DNA from: Chondrilla cf. caribensis
Lineage: Eukaryota; Porifera; Demospongiae; Chondrillida; Chondrillidae
Reading direction: 5' to 3'
Length of the DNA: 64,000 nt
Assembly (NCBI GenBank): GCA_964020155.1
Contig: OZ026566.1
Coordinates: 1,477,501-1,541,500 of the forward strand
Shown here: positions 48,411 through 62,370 of the stretch, in pieces
Layout: each line of letters opens with the position of its first letter
Numbering within the stretch: position 1 is the first letter of the stretch
Translations under genes and position numbers: made by a program
Notes under the pieces: model-generated
What the model was told of the DNA's origin: nothing
The model's input: the letters and a program-made list of their open reading frames with translations, nothing else
Databases searched by the model: none

Positions 48411-48829
48411 GTTGCTGTTTGTTTGTTCATCCTCCAACAGGTAGCAGACACAACTACCAGGTTTCAGTACATGCTATATGCAATAGTCATGTACTGGTGT
48501 AGTGAATGGTAGACAATTTATACTGTTAATGACTAACAAGTTGGGCAATGTACGTACTATGGGTAGGTACGTACACGTGAATACAATATGAACTCTTTGG
48601 AACAAGAGACCCACAAAACTCTTTTTAGTGGAAATTTTTATTACATGTGTATTATAAGCATAGTATAGTATGCACTACTACTGGCAAAACATAGGTCCAA
48701 AAATGGTTTATGTGAAATAACGAGCAATTTGTGTGTGTACAGTATGTCTTAATACGTTTCTACTTTACTGTACATACATACTGGCTATTCTTCTTTTATC
48801 TGCTCTCACTACTGTCTATTTAAACTACC
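48411..48829. other. Convergent 3' region of VPS54 and the ODC-like gene
   Basis: No coding exon was found here. A minus-strand AATAAA (48642-48637) is a candidate poly(A) signal for the ODC-like gene. I searched both strands by eye for the missing C-terminal VPS54 segment and did not find it. Confidence 0.5.
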
Positions 48830-51800
48830 CTATCTTGCTTTTGTTGGGAAAATCTGTTTGAGTTCGGAAGCATTAGGAAACACAGTCTGGTCAAGAGTGA
48901 AGTTCTTCATCTGGACGTTCCAATCCTGTGGGTAGTCTTCAGCAGTGATAAACGGGTTTTCCTAACAACAGTTGGAGACATCTCAGTCAGAATCCCTACT
49001 CAACTACTTTATCTTATATTGTCATTTTGCTATACCATACCACGAAATACATTGTGATCTACATTACGTATCGTCAATACTTGTGATGAAGTACGTACAT
49101 GCAGAGGTGTGTGTTCAGTACTTTTCCCTCTTACGTATATGCAGAGTGGTAAACTCAGAAATTACACACTTTAGAGGAACTATAGCCTCATTGGAAGGTT
49201 TGGACAAATTTGGTGAATCATTATTCAATATATGGACTTCATCAAATTAATACACAAATTTAGGCAATTTTATAGTAATTATTGTTTTTACAATAATAAC
49301 ACAATTATAAATCAATGTATGTGTATTATTGCTACATTAATTTATGAATAAGTATACAATTATATTATATACTTATACATTTACTAATAGTGAATATGCA
49401 TGCCATCACAATTATACAGGTGATATAATAATAATAAGTGTAAGTAGGAAATTAGAAAATAATGAAATCATCTTAGAATTCATTACTTATATACTTATTG
49501 TATTATACCACTATATATGTGGCCATTCTCAAATGAACATTTCACAAACCCAAATATATGATGTATATACGTATGTATAGTGGTATAATATTGATGAAAC
49601 ATTCTTGTACAGAAGTTAATTTCTCAATTTTATATTATTAGTTGTCTAACAATAATTAGTGATAGCCTCAGTCTTGCTTCAAGTGTATGTCGAGGTGATA
49701 GCACATGCACTATCATTTGCAGGATGCTGTGATACATGCCCATGTGCATACAATTGAAATAAATGTGATAAATTAATGATAAGTATATTAATGTGCAATG
49801 ATCGTGATAAGATACAAAGCATGATAATAATAGAAATTTTATTATATATAGGAATTGCAATTTAATGTCCACATGGTAAATTATTAAAGCAAAAAATATA
49901 ATATTTGCTTAAAATGATAAACAAAATTATATATGATGTTAATAATAATAAATGAAAACAAATGATAGAGGTTCAGCACATTAATATTATACTGAACCTT
50001 TAGCTGAAACATACATAAACAACCTCTGAGTCATAATCTTCTCCAAAAAGTGGTTTCTTCAACAATGTGGAAACCTCATCACTATAAAATGAATGGAGTT
50101 TAAAAAGGTTTCTGCATGACAGTGCATGTGTTGATCTCAAATATCCAATGAACAACAGCGAAAACCCCATGGATGTACTAATGTATGTCTACACAATGCA
50201 CCTACATATTATACGTACTTAACAAATTTAAAGATTATTAATAATAATATTGAAAAAAATACATTCATTACTTCATATACTTACGTACATGCAATCATCT
50301 GATACAGCATATTTCACTTTTGGATGGAGGAAAGAGTGGAAAGAAGTAGCACACACAGTGGTGTAAGACCCCATTTCTGTAAACCAGACAAGAGAACACA
50401 TATAGACGGGTTACATTAATTCACCGATACAAACAATGTTGTTGAGAAAACCAACAAATAATTATTAGTGGATTTTTTAATTTGTATAATAATATTATAT
50501 GTGAAATTGGATCAAATTAGGATAATCCAACAATCTCATGATTAATGACAGTCATGCACTCTCCACCTGGGAGTAGGGAGAAACACCCAACTGCCAGCTG
50601 AAGCTTCCAGGATGAGAACACGACGGCATGGTAGCACCTATATGCGCATGCTTAGTAGGACCCGGTGTCAGCCGCATGAAAGACGTGAATTTCAGCACAC
50701 AAGGCCTAGGTAAACATTGATATTAACAACACAGTTATTTGCAACAAAAAGGTCAAATCAATTGGAACCTTCCTCAAATCAAATGAAAAGAGCATTGAAC
50801 CAATGGAAAAATACTGTATTATATCACACTAAAGTGTAACAGAGCACAGTAATATTTACATACCTTTGCAGTACATCCAGTCACCAACATCAACCTCAGG
50901 AAGCATTAGATTAGTTGCCAGAATATCGTCTGGAGCAAGATAATTACCAAACACAGTACTACGGCATTGATTCACATGAAAAAGGTCTTCTTTCTTGTCT
51001 TTCTGATAATAACAAAAATAAATATTATGTATATTATGCTCATTCAGCACTTAGTTGCATCATATTAAATAGATAAAATAAATTAGATTAAATAGAGTTT
51101 TCATTAGAATTGAAAAGCTTGCCAAGTTTAAGTTCTATTCTATGTTGTCGTTCATTTCTTTCTTCACTTTCATGAAGATGTAGGGTTGGAAGGAAATTCA
51201 CATGGGTAGCAGGGAAGCATTAAAATTAATGAATATTCTGTTAATTGCCAAAAATATTTATATATGTGAAAGCCTGTCAAATCACATGAAAACAATAAAC
51301 AAAGTGATGAACATTGTACTATTAGTAGATATCTATTGTAACAGTTTGTCTGTATGAATAAGATGGTTAACATATTCAAAATAATAATAGTATGTACCTT
51401 GTTCAGTAACAAAGGGATGAATTCAAGCTTCTTTTGGAAGAAATAAACTTGAACGAGATAGGATCCAAACAACCCATCATTCAGGAAATACCAGAATTCC
51501 TAAATCAAAGTAAATGTCAATGAAACATCACCGAAAATTGTAACATTATCAAAGACACGATTGATACTGAGATTCACCTGGCATTCATGATTATCAAACT
51601 ATAAATTGATTTCCATTATTATCAATTTTTAATCAATGTACAGAAGAAAGGGGAATGTTTTATGTGCATGAGTCTCAAGTCCTTGGTTCCAGAACAAACC
51701 TGTGCTAACACAAATATCCGCATGCTATTGCTTGAAACTAACCTAACCTAACCTAAAATTTCAAATCGAAAAAAAAAGAAGCTGATAATGTTGATATTAT

Positions 51801-53211
51801 GTATTATACATATTCAAAATGTTGATAATAGTTTACAACAGGCACTACCAGTGATGTGATGATGCAAAAGGTACTATTACACGGAATAGCATTTAGTCAT
51901 GACAGCTACTGATATGATTATGACTAACCCATAGTAATCACGTGCACATTACACATACACTCCACATACTCTTAATGTGAAGTAGCCTTGCTGATTTCTA
52001 CTGTGTAAAGATACCTCTTTACAGACTACATGTAGACATGGTAGCATCACAAATATATTCTGACACAGTATTGGTCCTCCATGCAATAGAGTGCACTTGT
52101 GGGAAGGAATATTTCAGAGACTACTGCAGAAATGAAGTCATTCAGTTAGTAGTTAACCATGGTTGGGGAAGGTTTATTGCACAATAAGCCTGTGCAAGGC
52201 CTAGGGTTGACAAATTACATCACTGGATTTACACCAAACCAGCCGAAAAGAGACCAAAGTCTCTATCAGCTGGGGGACCAAAGTCCTATTTTGATGGCAA
52301 CCAGTGATTACCTCCCAGTCATCCAAATCCTCAAAAAAGGAACCACAGACAGCTGTTTTGCTCTCATTTGAGCTCATCAGTGTGGTACACCCTGTACATC
52401 AGTTGGATGACTGTCTCCATCTTACCATTCCAACACACAAGTGAACACTTGTGGTCTTCGGGATAAGTGAGGATAAAGGAGGCTTACAGTCAAGGTGCGA
52501 CTGCGTGCTCTGATGGTTGGACCAAAAGTGCAGTGCAGTCATGATTCAGATGACTGTGAGGTAATCACTGGTTGCCATCAAAATAGGACTTTGGTCCCCC
52601 AGCCAGTAAAGACTTTGGTCTATGTATTTTCAGCTGGTTAACCTTGTTTACCTTAGGAATATTATCCATCACATTGTATATACAAATATTAATTACATAA
52701 TTATTTAGCATAATATACATAATAATACAGACATATGCCATGCTGTGAGGTAATTTATTACATTAGGCACTACAAATGCCTAATACATAAACCTGGTTGT
52801 GATGATTATCATGATAATTAACAAAATAAATGTGTTGATAATGAACAATAATAAACATACCTTTCGACCATTGTCACCGATTTTTCTTCTTGAGATCACC
52901 TTGGCAAATGCAGTACAAATAGAAGTAGCAAAGTACCTTCCTGGTTCAGCCATCACTTTGAGTCCAACAACATCACTGAAGTAAGTAGAAATGGCCTCGT
53001 TGATACTTTTCGAAATGTGACTGAATTTTTCTAAGGATCCCTCTTCTCCAGGAAAGCCTCCTCCCAAATTCAAGATTGTCATCTGCATTCCGTGAACACC
53101 TTTTGCATAGTCAAACACTTCACGAGCCATCTTAATCGCTTTTTGATAAACTGTATAATCCACACAGTTGCCAATGTGAAAGCTACATACAAGGTACACA
53201 TTATAATTAAT

Positions 53212-53292
<81 letters not shown>

Positions 53293-53344
53293 TGTGTGTG
53301 TGTGTGTGTGTGTGTTGTGTGTGTTGTATGTGTGTGTGTGTGTG

Positions 53345-53415
<71 letters not shown>

Positions 53416-53450
53416 GTGTGTGTTGTATGTGTGTGTGTGTGTGTTGTGTG

Positions 53451-53523
<73 letters not shown>

Positions 53524-54203
53524 GTGGATCAATCAGCTCACCATACACCAGTGACAGATAATTTAAGCCTCTTAGCCACATCAATGAGGTGGCATGCTTC
53601 ATGAACTGAAACACCAAATTTCATTCCCATCTATATATATATCATTATTGAAAGAGAGTCATATTGTATATGAAATATCTAATATTTTTGTGAACAAGGT
53701 GACAATTGCAACAGGTTGTTATTTATAAACTGTCAGGTGACAATGATATAATATTAATTATTAGACACAGTGAGACTTGTTGGTAGACTAAGTATGAGAT
53801 AATGCTGAAGAGCACATACGTAGATATGATCATTTACAGAGTTCAAAGTTAACACTGTCAGTAAATTTACCTGTATATCAGACAAAGGGTTCTCAATACT
53901 CAATCGCACAAGCAGGCTGGAAGACACTGCTAAGTTGGCCATTTTATATACGTAACTCAGCTTCATTGTCAAACACTGACAACTGAACTCCCACAGATGC
54001 TGCATACCTTGTTAACAATAAATGCCAAAGCAATGTAATAACAGTAACGTATGGAAGGCACTACGTACATATATGTACGTATATTGTCTACTGAAACACT
54101 GTGACAAAATGTGTACTATATGCATTTAAAAGTTTTGTATACATTATATACTGCAAGGTTATGTGCAAACACATACAAATGAACATGCAAACACAAACTA
54201 CAC

Positions 54204-54247
<44 letters not shown>

Positions 54248-55068
54248 ACAAACACACACACACTTAGCACTGTGTTGAACAATGTAATAATTTAAAATTA
54301 CATACACACAATATGTGTTTAGTCAATGACAAGAATATATACCGTATGTCTTCTGGGTCTTTACATGGATGGGCATAAATAATGTCCAAAGGAGATACAC
54401 CAAGAGATAACACTTTTTCTATTTCTCCTCTACTGGCACAGTCGAATCCGCAACCAAGGCTAGCTAGAATCTTCATTGTAGGCAAGTCATTGTTGGCTTT
54501 CACAGCTACGTACACATATTGTGCATGTAGTAATAGAATGAAATACAGACTGTTACATACGTACGTAGGTCTGATCATATTTATAATCAACAGCACTAAT
54601 AAACATATTAGTTATGTCCCTTCCACACAGGATGTGAAGCACAGTCACACTTTGAATTAATTATCAAGGGCATCATGACTAGCTTGTGTCATGGGATGGC
54701 AATTTTGTTATTACTCCATCCCTAATATCTGTATGACACATGACAATGTTAAATACGTACCAGAGATCTTCTCACTACTTAAAATACAATGCCATGTTTG
54801 AAGTGCGATCCAACTATATTATAATATTATTGCTATAATATTCTTGTAGCTTACACAACATTTGTGAATAATTTATGGGGAAGCACATAATGGGACATCA
54901 TGACACAATATTTTGGCCAGCCCCTGGACCAATGTATATAACTTGTGATCATGCAGTGGAGGTACACCTCGATTTATGGAACAAGACTAGGAATTTGGTG
55001 TAGTGACAGTCGTAGAACAAAGAAAATCTATGTTTGGAAGCCTATAAGGCTATAAATGATCCTGATAC

Positions 55069-55113
<45 letters not shown>

Positions 55114-57025
55114 TAACAACACCAACATGGTATCCACAACAAAACACAATTACAAAGTAACAGAATTGAAAACAAAATACACTATACACAGAGCTAGTCT
55201 AGATCCTCTGTCCAGGTATCAAAGGAATTGACCACCCTCAATTTTTCATTGCTATCCCTACCAGACATCTCTCCTTGTTAGAGTAATTTAAAACAGTTGA
55301 TAATTGGATATATGGATTCTAGGGCACTCAGATCACAGAAAGTATTGGAGCTACAGACTTCAAATAAAGTGCATCATTTATATAGGTCTCTCTAAGATAG
55401 CATATCTCACATACTATGATGTTTGTACCATGCGCATCTTTGCAATAAGGATGATTGAGATGGCATCTCTGAAAGAATCTATTTTCAAACAACACATGCA
55501 ATATTAATTTTTATGGTGGCCAAGAGGTATACGGGTGCGAATTCCAAACTCCGAATATTTACCGACTATTATCCGAAGTCCACCATCCTACGTATGTTAT
55601 ATTGCCTAGGTGCATGAATGTATTAACAACTGCGAGGTAGTCTATACTCTGAACTCCAAAGTACGTATGTACGTATATACTGACGCAAATCCAAATTCCC
55701 ACATCCTATGTTATACAAAGCGAAAAACTGCCTACTCATTTCAATACACCTACTCAGTGATGATTTGCCACCATTTTGAGGTGCGTATTAGTGCTAAGTA
55801 ACACCCTACATGATCAATCCACTCATGGTGCAATTCTCAATCATTTTGAAGCTTAACATGTAAGCAATGAGATGGACATACACCGATGCCCATCAATGTT
55901 CTCATGTATGTACATGATAAAATATGCCATGTTTCCAACATACCGAGGAGGTGGTTTTTGGAGAGCATACCAGGTAGTGGTTATTGATAGAAAACTTGAC
56001 GATCGTCGTTTAGATTATTTTAAGGTACCTATCACAAGACTATGTTTTCCAACAACATAAGGGGTCAAAAGGTAATAATTGCTCTTTGAACGTCTGTGTT
56101 TACCACACAGTTGCATTCTATGGTCGTGCCCATTCCCAGAGATGGAATGATTCACCACTGACCAATAAAAATGTTGCAAGATTTGCATCCAAAGCAAGTC
56201 AAAAATGGCCTAGAATGAACATATTAGGGCCACACTGAGGCCCCAAATAATTGAGTGCATGCATGGGTAGGAACTTCTGCATGAGTCCACTACAGACCAG
56301 AAGCAATAAGTCAAGAACATAAAAACTCACTGATGCTTGGAATTTTGTGTGTGTGAGAGAGAGCTCACTCGTTCGTGTGTGTTTGCATGTGCATGTGGGT
56401 TCGGGTGTGCACGTTTGTAAGTGTGAGAGTCTTGGCACATTTTGGTGTTTGTCATCTATGCAAACTCAAACTCAAAGGCTTCTTAATCATTTTTAATATC
56501 CACTGGCACAGTTCTTGAGTAGGTTAGCAAGAATAACGTTTGTTCACATGGCATTGTCCTGTCAAACATATTGTATAGTGTTGGTGTCAGTAGCATAAGA
56601 ACTATCAGTCATGATGATGAAACAGTATATATTCTGCACTAGGTGGTTCTTGAGTTGCTATGTAGCAACTGTGCTGGAAATAAACATTTGAAGACTAATA
56701 TCGGGTAACACGCATGACAGATGTTGGAGATGACATGGCAATGGAATGTACATATCAAATATACCGCTGAATCTCAAGTATGAACTGCAAATACATAGTC
56801 GCATTCATGAAATTACTAGCATTATTATGTCATGGTTGTTATGCTACTGACACAAACACTATACAATGTGCTTGACAGCGAGAGAATGCTAATGTGTGTG
56901 CAGTGTTTTATAATTCCCTACTTACAAACTGATTGATCAACTGTCACTAAAATATTTAAAGATCTTAGAATGGAGTCTATGCATGAATGATAGAACACCA
57001 ACACATGTCAGCACACATGCAAGTA

Positions 57026-57083
<58 letters not shown>

Positions 57084-58064
57084 CAAGATATAGTAAAGAC
57101 ATGAATGCGGTATTACCAAATATTATAGAAAAATGGTGTATTTTTAAAAGTTGATGTCATGATTTCATCGTAAACACTTATAATAGCACAAAAACATTGG
57201 GAAAATATAATATAATAATTATACAGTAAATATAAATAGTTTTTCGAAGATCAAAATTTGCGCCGATATATCCCCCAGCCGCCATAATATTTGGACAATA
57301 TCTCACAATGTCGTGTCTCATCAATTTCGATAAAGATATCAACACTTGCAAATACAGTCTTTAGCTTCACTACTAGCAGATACAACTTTGATCTGTAATT
57401 ATAAGTACAAGCTAGTCAAGGTAACAAGGTAGTCGGTTATTCCTCCATCAAGTAAATAAAATCTACCTTAATTGGAGATGTACCGAAATTTAGATTATCT
57501 GAATCGTGATTAAAAAAATCTCGTTCAACCGCGATCGAATCAAGCCAGTTATGTGAAATGTGTAAGGTAAGCGCGGGTATTTTCGAATAATACCTAATTC
57601 CGAACAGTTCATCTCTCACCGTATTATTTCCAAGAAACTATCTTTTATAGTTAATATTCTTAATTCTTACACACCAGGTGAGAAACAGCATTCTTTGGTC
57701 TGCTCATTATTGACCGGATGAGGTGAAAAATCGACGTGTTCGGAATTAACGACTTTTCGAAATTACCCCCGCCTACCTTATATATCAAGATACAGCGGCG
57801 CCTATTACAGTGTGTACCCTAGCTCTTACCGTAAAAGGGTCTGACTTGCTTGAGATGGTCTTCCCAGATTTTGTAAGATCTCGGAAGCTTATCGAGACGA
57901 AACAAGATGAACGGATCCCTTTCTCTCCTACATAGACTCTTGTATATTTCGACTATGTCGCCACTGTTAGAATCATCCGCTCTCGGATTCGGTAGAATAG
58001 TGACGTCGATATTTTGAGATACCGAATCCTTCTCTGTCATCCGAATAGTCAAGAGACGATCCAT
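48830..58064 (-). CDS. ODC1: Ornithine decarboxylase-like protein, frameshifted, ten exons
   Basis: PLP-dependent group IV decarboxylase relative; ODC makes putrescine from ornithine, and antizyme inhibitors are non-catalytic members. Exons: 58064-57830, 54505-54343, 54007-53871, 53630-53542, 53182-52861, 51499-51398, 51002-50864, 50376-50289, 50081-50015, 48961-48830. PFYAVKANN places the PLP lysine at about 81. GCGFDCAS, GVCFHIGN (His about 209), GGGFPG (247-252), AEPGRY (about 285-290), NDGLFGSY and LPEVDVGDW follow the family. Exon 3 does not fit: after VFDNEAEL the frame shifts, as if four bases (an ATAT-like run near 53943-53950) were extra; ignoring them the protein would be about 489 residues. 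The loop holding human Cys360 (WGPTCDGLD) reads FGNYLAPDD, so that Cys appears absent. The C-terminal tail is unlike ODC1. This may be a decaying paralogue, an assembly error or an inhibitor-type protein. Confidence 0.78.
52236..52642. mobile_element. Foldback element with arms of about 95 bp
   Basis: Left arm 52236-52325 (aaaccagccgaaaagagacc, ggaccaaagtcctattttga, ccagtgattacct) and right arm 52545-52642 (aggtaatcactggttgccat, ggactttggtcccccagcc, ttttcagctggtt) are inverted and almost fully complementary around a loop of about 220 bp. Lies in ODC-like intron 5 with no ORF of its own. Confidence 0.8.
53214..53522. repeat. Long (GT)n array with tgttgtgt interruptions
   Basis: About 310 bp of GT with regularly placed TTG and TAT interruptions in ODC-like intron 4, which it almost fills (exons at 53182 and 53542). 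The block gtgttgtgtgtgttgtatgt is repeated, showing higher-order duplication. Confidence 0.95.
54205..54262. repeat. (CA)n microsatellite
   Basis: CA run with two single-base interruptions in ODC-like intron 2. Confidence 0.9.
55071..55110. repeat. (TA)n microsatellite
   Basis: Pure TA run of about 20 units in ODC-like intron 1, the large 3.3-kb intron, in which I saw no other coding-like sequence. Confidence 0.9.
57028..57080. repeat. (CA)n microsatellite
   Basis: CA run in ODC-like intron 1. Confidence 0.9.
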
Positions 58065-59899
58065 CTTCTCCCGGCGTTGCTGTTATTAGGTCTCAATATT
58101 AACTGAAAGAAGTGTGATAACGCAGGTATGTACGTACGTTTGGGAGGTGAACCTGGGTGACGTAAACAAAATGGCCGAAGAAATTCACCAGGACACTGAC
58201 TCGAAAATATAAATGTCATTTTTAATAATTGTTTTATAATTGAAGTTGACATGACTGGATGGGCGCCTATAGTACTTGAACAACCGTGGGGGTGGACGCA
58301 TTTAGGAGCGCTTATGATGTACGTTTGCGCCTAACAAATTTCCATCTTTATGCACTTGGGCAGAGTGATTAAACGCCATGCGGCGACTGTAAAGCAAGGG
58401 TACTGAGGTGCCTAGATCTAACCGAGCAACCAGATAACATTTAAACAATGATCACGAGACGCCGCTGTCATTCATCAGACGATACAGTCGATTTCGTCTC
58501 TTTTCGAATCGCATTGGCGGGGTGTGTGTGTTCCCGTTCGTATGCATCTTTTTGATGTGAGACCTGTTTCAGTGAGGATGGAACACCCGGATAATAGTCA
58601 TGGATTACCCCGATTATTGTCCAGGTGTTTCGTCCTCACTGAAACAGTTCTCGCCGTATCAAAAAGATGCATCACGTACAACAGGGAACGCACATGCCTA
58701 CTGTATTTACATACACAAAGAAACAAGACCTGAGACATACTAGCACAATGCAGCTAAAACCAAAGGAAGACAATGAGGCTTGTGTGGACATATTCATGTA
58801 TGCGTTATATATGCATGTATGTATGTATGTATGCATTATAATAACTATTTGCATAATATTATTATATGATACACAATATGTATGTATGTATGTATGTTCA
58901 TGTCTTAGTGAATGTACATGTGTTTTGTATGTTTGTGTCAGTCAATAAAATAACTACATATGATCAATCATATTCCCATTTTGTGGAGTAGATGATGAAG
59001 CAGAATCAGTAATGCTCCAGTATAAAGTGTGTCAGTTCAAACTGGTCTGTGATGTCGTGCGATGATGACATGTATGTATGATGTGATACTGATGCCACAG
59101 TTTCTGAGATGACCTACATTGCCACATATTGCATCAGTTGTTATGTAACTGCTCTTATCTATTACACAAATATTTCGCTTATCACTCCACCCATAACATC
59201 TAAAGATACCAAGACAGTTTGAACTCAAACAAATACTTCATGGCTTCAACAGTCGAAGAATCAACAGACTTGGACAGTGGATGTGCATCAATGCTGAAAG
59301 CCATCGAATTGGACCATCCATAAGCAGACAATTCCACAATACCTTCTTACATGCCTTCTTACAATGTCATGCATTTGGACTTGACAGCAATAAATTGACA
59401 CTTCATTTTTAAATTCCAAGTCTATATTTTATAGTTTATAACATTTCTATAATAAATTTGCTTTGTGTAAAAAAGTGATACATAGCTAATCAGCCATGAC
59501 CAGTTATTCTATACAGTAATGGGGGACATATATATTATATCATACATCACATCTTTTGAATAACTGGTTTTATAAGACATGTAAATGTGAGGCAATCCAT
59601 TTACCATGCACGCAAATCCAGCATAATTAAAACTATTAGATCATCATTTAAATAATTGTCATTGAACCACCAGTATAACAATTCAATCATGCAAAGTTGA
59701 AAAATCTTTCATCAAATAAAATATATATTGAAAAGTATGTGTTTCCGATAATAATATTATATCAATGCGCAGAAATGGAGAGTTAAACCAAATGCATTTA
59801 CTATGGCACTCTTTTGATACAGACAAAACCCACAGTCACTGGCTTGGCTGTTAATAACCATTTCTCTTCCTTGTAATCAGGTGTGCAGTCCTTAAATTT
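58065..59899. other. Intergenic region upstream of the ODC-like gene
   Basis: No protein gene recognised. It holds the ODC-like promoter region, a long hairpin (58542-58672), tatg-type tetranucleotide runs (58810-58900), and AT-rich DNA up to the duplication junction at about 59900. The stretch 58260-58540 is richer in CpG than the surroundings. Confidence 0.5.
58542..58672. ncRNA. Long imperfect hairpin, miRNA-precursor-like (candidate)
   Basis: The arms atgcatctttttgat ... ctgtttcagtgagga and tcctcactgaaacag ... atcaaaaagatgcat fold over about 130 nt with an apical loop near 58605. Several differences between the arms (t/c and g/a) would become G-U pairs when the plus strand is transcribed, the pattern expected if selection acts on RNA folding. 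Mismatches are spread along the stem, as in a miRNA precursor. It could equally be a small foldback MITE; no TA duplication or known terminal repeat was seen. Confidence 0.4.
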
Positions 59900-62015
59900 C
59901 AGACTCTTCTGACTCAACAATCTAAAGATTATCTTACCGTAAAGGGACAAAGTTTTTCTGTAGTGGGGTGAGTGGAGCCACTTTAGTGTATACTACCTGT
60001 GTACGTATTCACATTCTTAACTCATTCTGGCAGAGTCCATGACTGCATAGTTTGCATTATGTTGCTACATTTACATGCATAAAGTGTGTACAGTACTTAT
60101 GCTTGTACGTAGCATGCTGTGTGGGAGAGTTGCAGAAAAGTGCATGTCTGCACATTCGCGATGTGACACCTTCACTGCCATGAACACGCTTGTTAATTGT
60201 TCCCATTAACCTCTTGGCACGAATGTACCAGATACATAACAGATGTAGCCTAGCTGTCTAGTAGGTGTGCTACAGTGGAATGAAGTGATAATTGACAACC
60301 CTGAGATCAATTTTACTTTATTACTGCTGTAACATGCCTAGAAAGGCTACATACATCTGTAACATGTACACACTGTTGCTTCATGCACACGACAATGCAA
60401 TTTGTGAAAAGCTCATACCTCACAAAGGCCTTCATAATCACCACACTTTTATTACCGACTACAGTACTGCAACATACATGCATGCATACATATGTAGTAT
60501 ATTATGAACACAAATCATCTCAGAAGTATTGCCCATACATGCTTGCATATTCTAAGTGTATATAAGCTTTCTTGACAAATATTGTGGGTAATACGGTACA
60601 CATTGTGTCTGCAAATGTTCCATATCCTAGTTTTTGTTGTTTTTTTTCTTCCTTTGTGATAATATACGTATATGAATACATGGATCTACATGCATGTAAC
60701 ATAGATAAATATGTGCATATCCCTTGAATTTGAGTTGTGATAATTGTTGCATGTACACACGTATAAATGTATGTGCACATACTTATGTATGTAATAATAT
60801 AATACATCCCACTGCTAACTTGTACAGGTACGTACTGTACATACATTGAACAAACTGTACATGTTGAGACCATATATTGCTGTGTGTCCCTGTGGTTTAG
60901 TGTGGTACTTCTGCTGGTGAAGATCATGATGGAGTACTGCCAGTGTGCTGCTGACCTCCCAACTCTGGCTTATGACGTCATGGGCAAGCTGGTGGATGTT
61001 ATGAAGGTGAGCAACGTTATCAACTTATGCTACACTTGCTTCATTGAGTGAGTCCTACGCTCAGTGTTACATTCTCTATTGTCCATACCACACTATGTGT
61101 GTGTACATGCATACTACACTGTTTATGCATACCTATGTATGTATACACTTTTCTTCTACACCTCTATATACATGTATAATATGATAGGTATGTACTTTAG
61201 TGGATATTTGGTAATCCGTTACAATCCATATTCAAAAATTCGTTTGGCAGATTAACTGCATATTCATTAGTACCTGTATATTATATTGGTACTGGAAATT
61301 GTGGCGGATCAGAATATTTGGCTGATTAATGGGAATCCACTGTACACCATGTGCATACTTACATATGTACCATACATATGGTACATGTTATGAAAAAAGT
61401 TTACATATTGCAATGTAATTGTAATTACTGCACAAATTATAATTGTGGAGGAATTGTAAAATATTGTAACACAAATCATACGTTACATAGTGTTATATGG
61501 CTTGCTTGGATAGCATGTCCAGTGCATTACATTATCAGTCTTGTCTACATGGATGACTCTTGCAGTTTTTCAACACACGAGCATGTCAGCTGGTCCTGGG
61601 TGCAGGGGCTGTACAGTCCATTGGTATCAAGACCATCACAGCAAGGCACCTTGGTGAGTACATGTTGAAGGGTTCACAGTAAACTAAGGTTCAAATATGT
61701 ATGTATTATTATTATTATTGTTGTTGTATAGTTGTGGTTAACATCAAAGGAAAAAGTGTGCATTGTTTTTTGTAATTGCACACTTTTTTGACCTTTTCAA
61801 CCGCAAGAGTGCTCGATTAGTAATTGTCAGCTTTATGCGCCCATGTTATCATAACAATCTGAATCATTGCAACAATTGTGTTTATTCTGAAGGAGGTGGA
61901 ACTCCGGATCGGCGAAAAACTTAACAGGCTTGCTCGGTTTCATGGTTCTGATGTGCCGCTGAATTGCTATTAAAAGAACGCGGAGGATTTTCGGAGAATA
62001 AGTCATTGCGCCGTC

Positions 62016-62261
62016 TTATTTCCTTGCCTCCGTCACAAATGAACCAAGCCAATACGCAAGAGTGCCTTTATTTTCAGTCATTAGCACGTTTTCAGGGCAC
62101 TTCACTTGAGGCTTGTGTTTATTCCGTTCTTCAACCCATGCAGCGAAGGTTTTGAGACCACACGATGTAGATAGCTGTGTGTCCTTGGGTTGAAAAGGTT
62201 TGGACATAATCTCGAAGTCGTCGTCGTCGATATCGAAATTGAAACGCCTAGATGACAGCAC
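62016..62261 (-). CDS. Recombinase-like N-terminal fragment, 81 codons
   Basis: Starts MLSSRRFNFDIDDDDFEIMS and contains GLKTFAAWVEERNKHKP and GTLAYWLGSFVTEARK. This resembles the start of the DUF3504/Crypton-type tyrosine recombinase family (pattern KxFxxWxxERN ... LxYWLxxFVxEaRk) found in Crypton transposons and domesticated genes such as QRICH1 and ZMYM. The frame stops right after EARK, well before any catalytic domain, so it is a truncated fragment inside the insertion. The family call is from memory of the pattern and is tentative. Confidence 0.4.
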   Translation of the reverse strand: MLSSRRFNFDIDDDDFEIMSKPFQPKDTQLSTSCGLKTFAAWVEERNKHKPQVKCPENVLMTENKGTLAYWLGSFVTEARK

Positions 62262-62370
62262 GTTTTGAAGTCATTTCAGCCATAGCAGCTACTGAAAAGC
62301 AGGTGCTGACTAGCTATATACCAACCTCCCGCCAGAAAACTAAGCGCTAGAGGGCGCATACAACAAGTAA

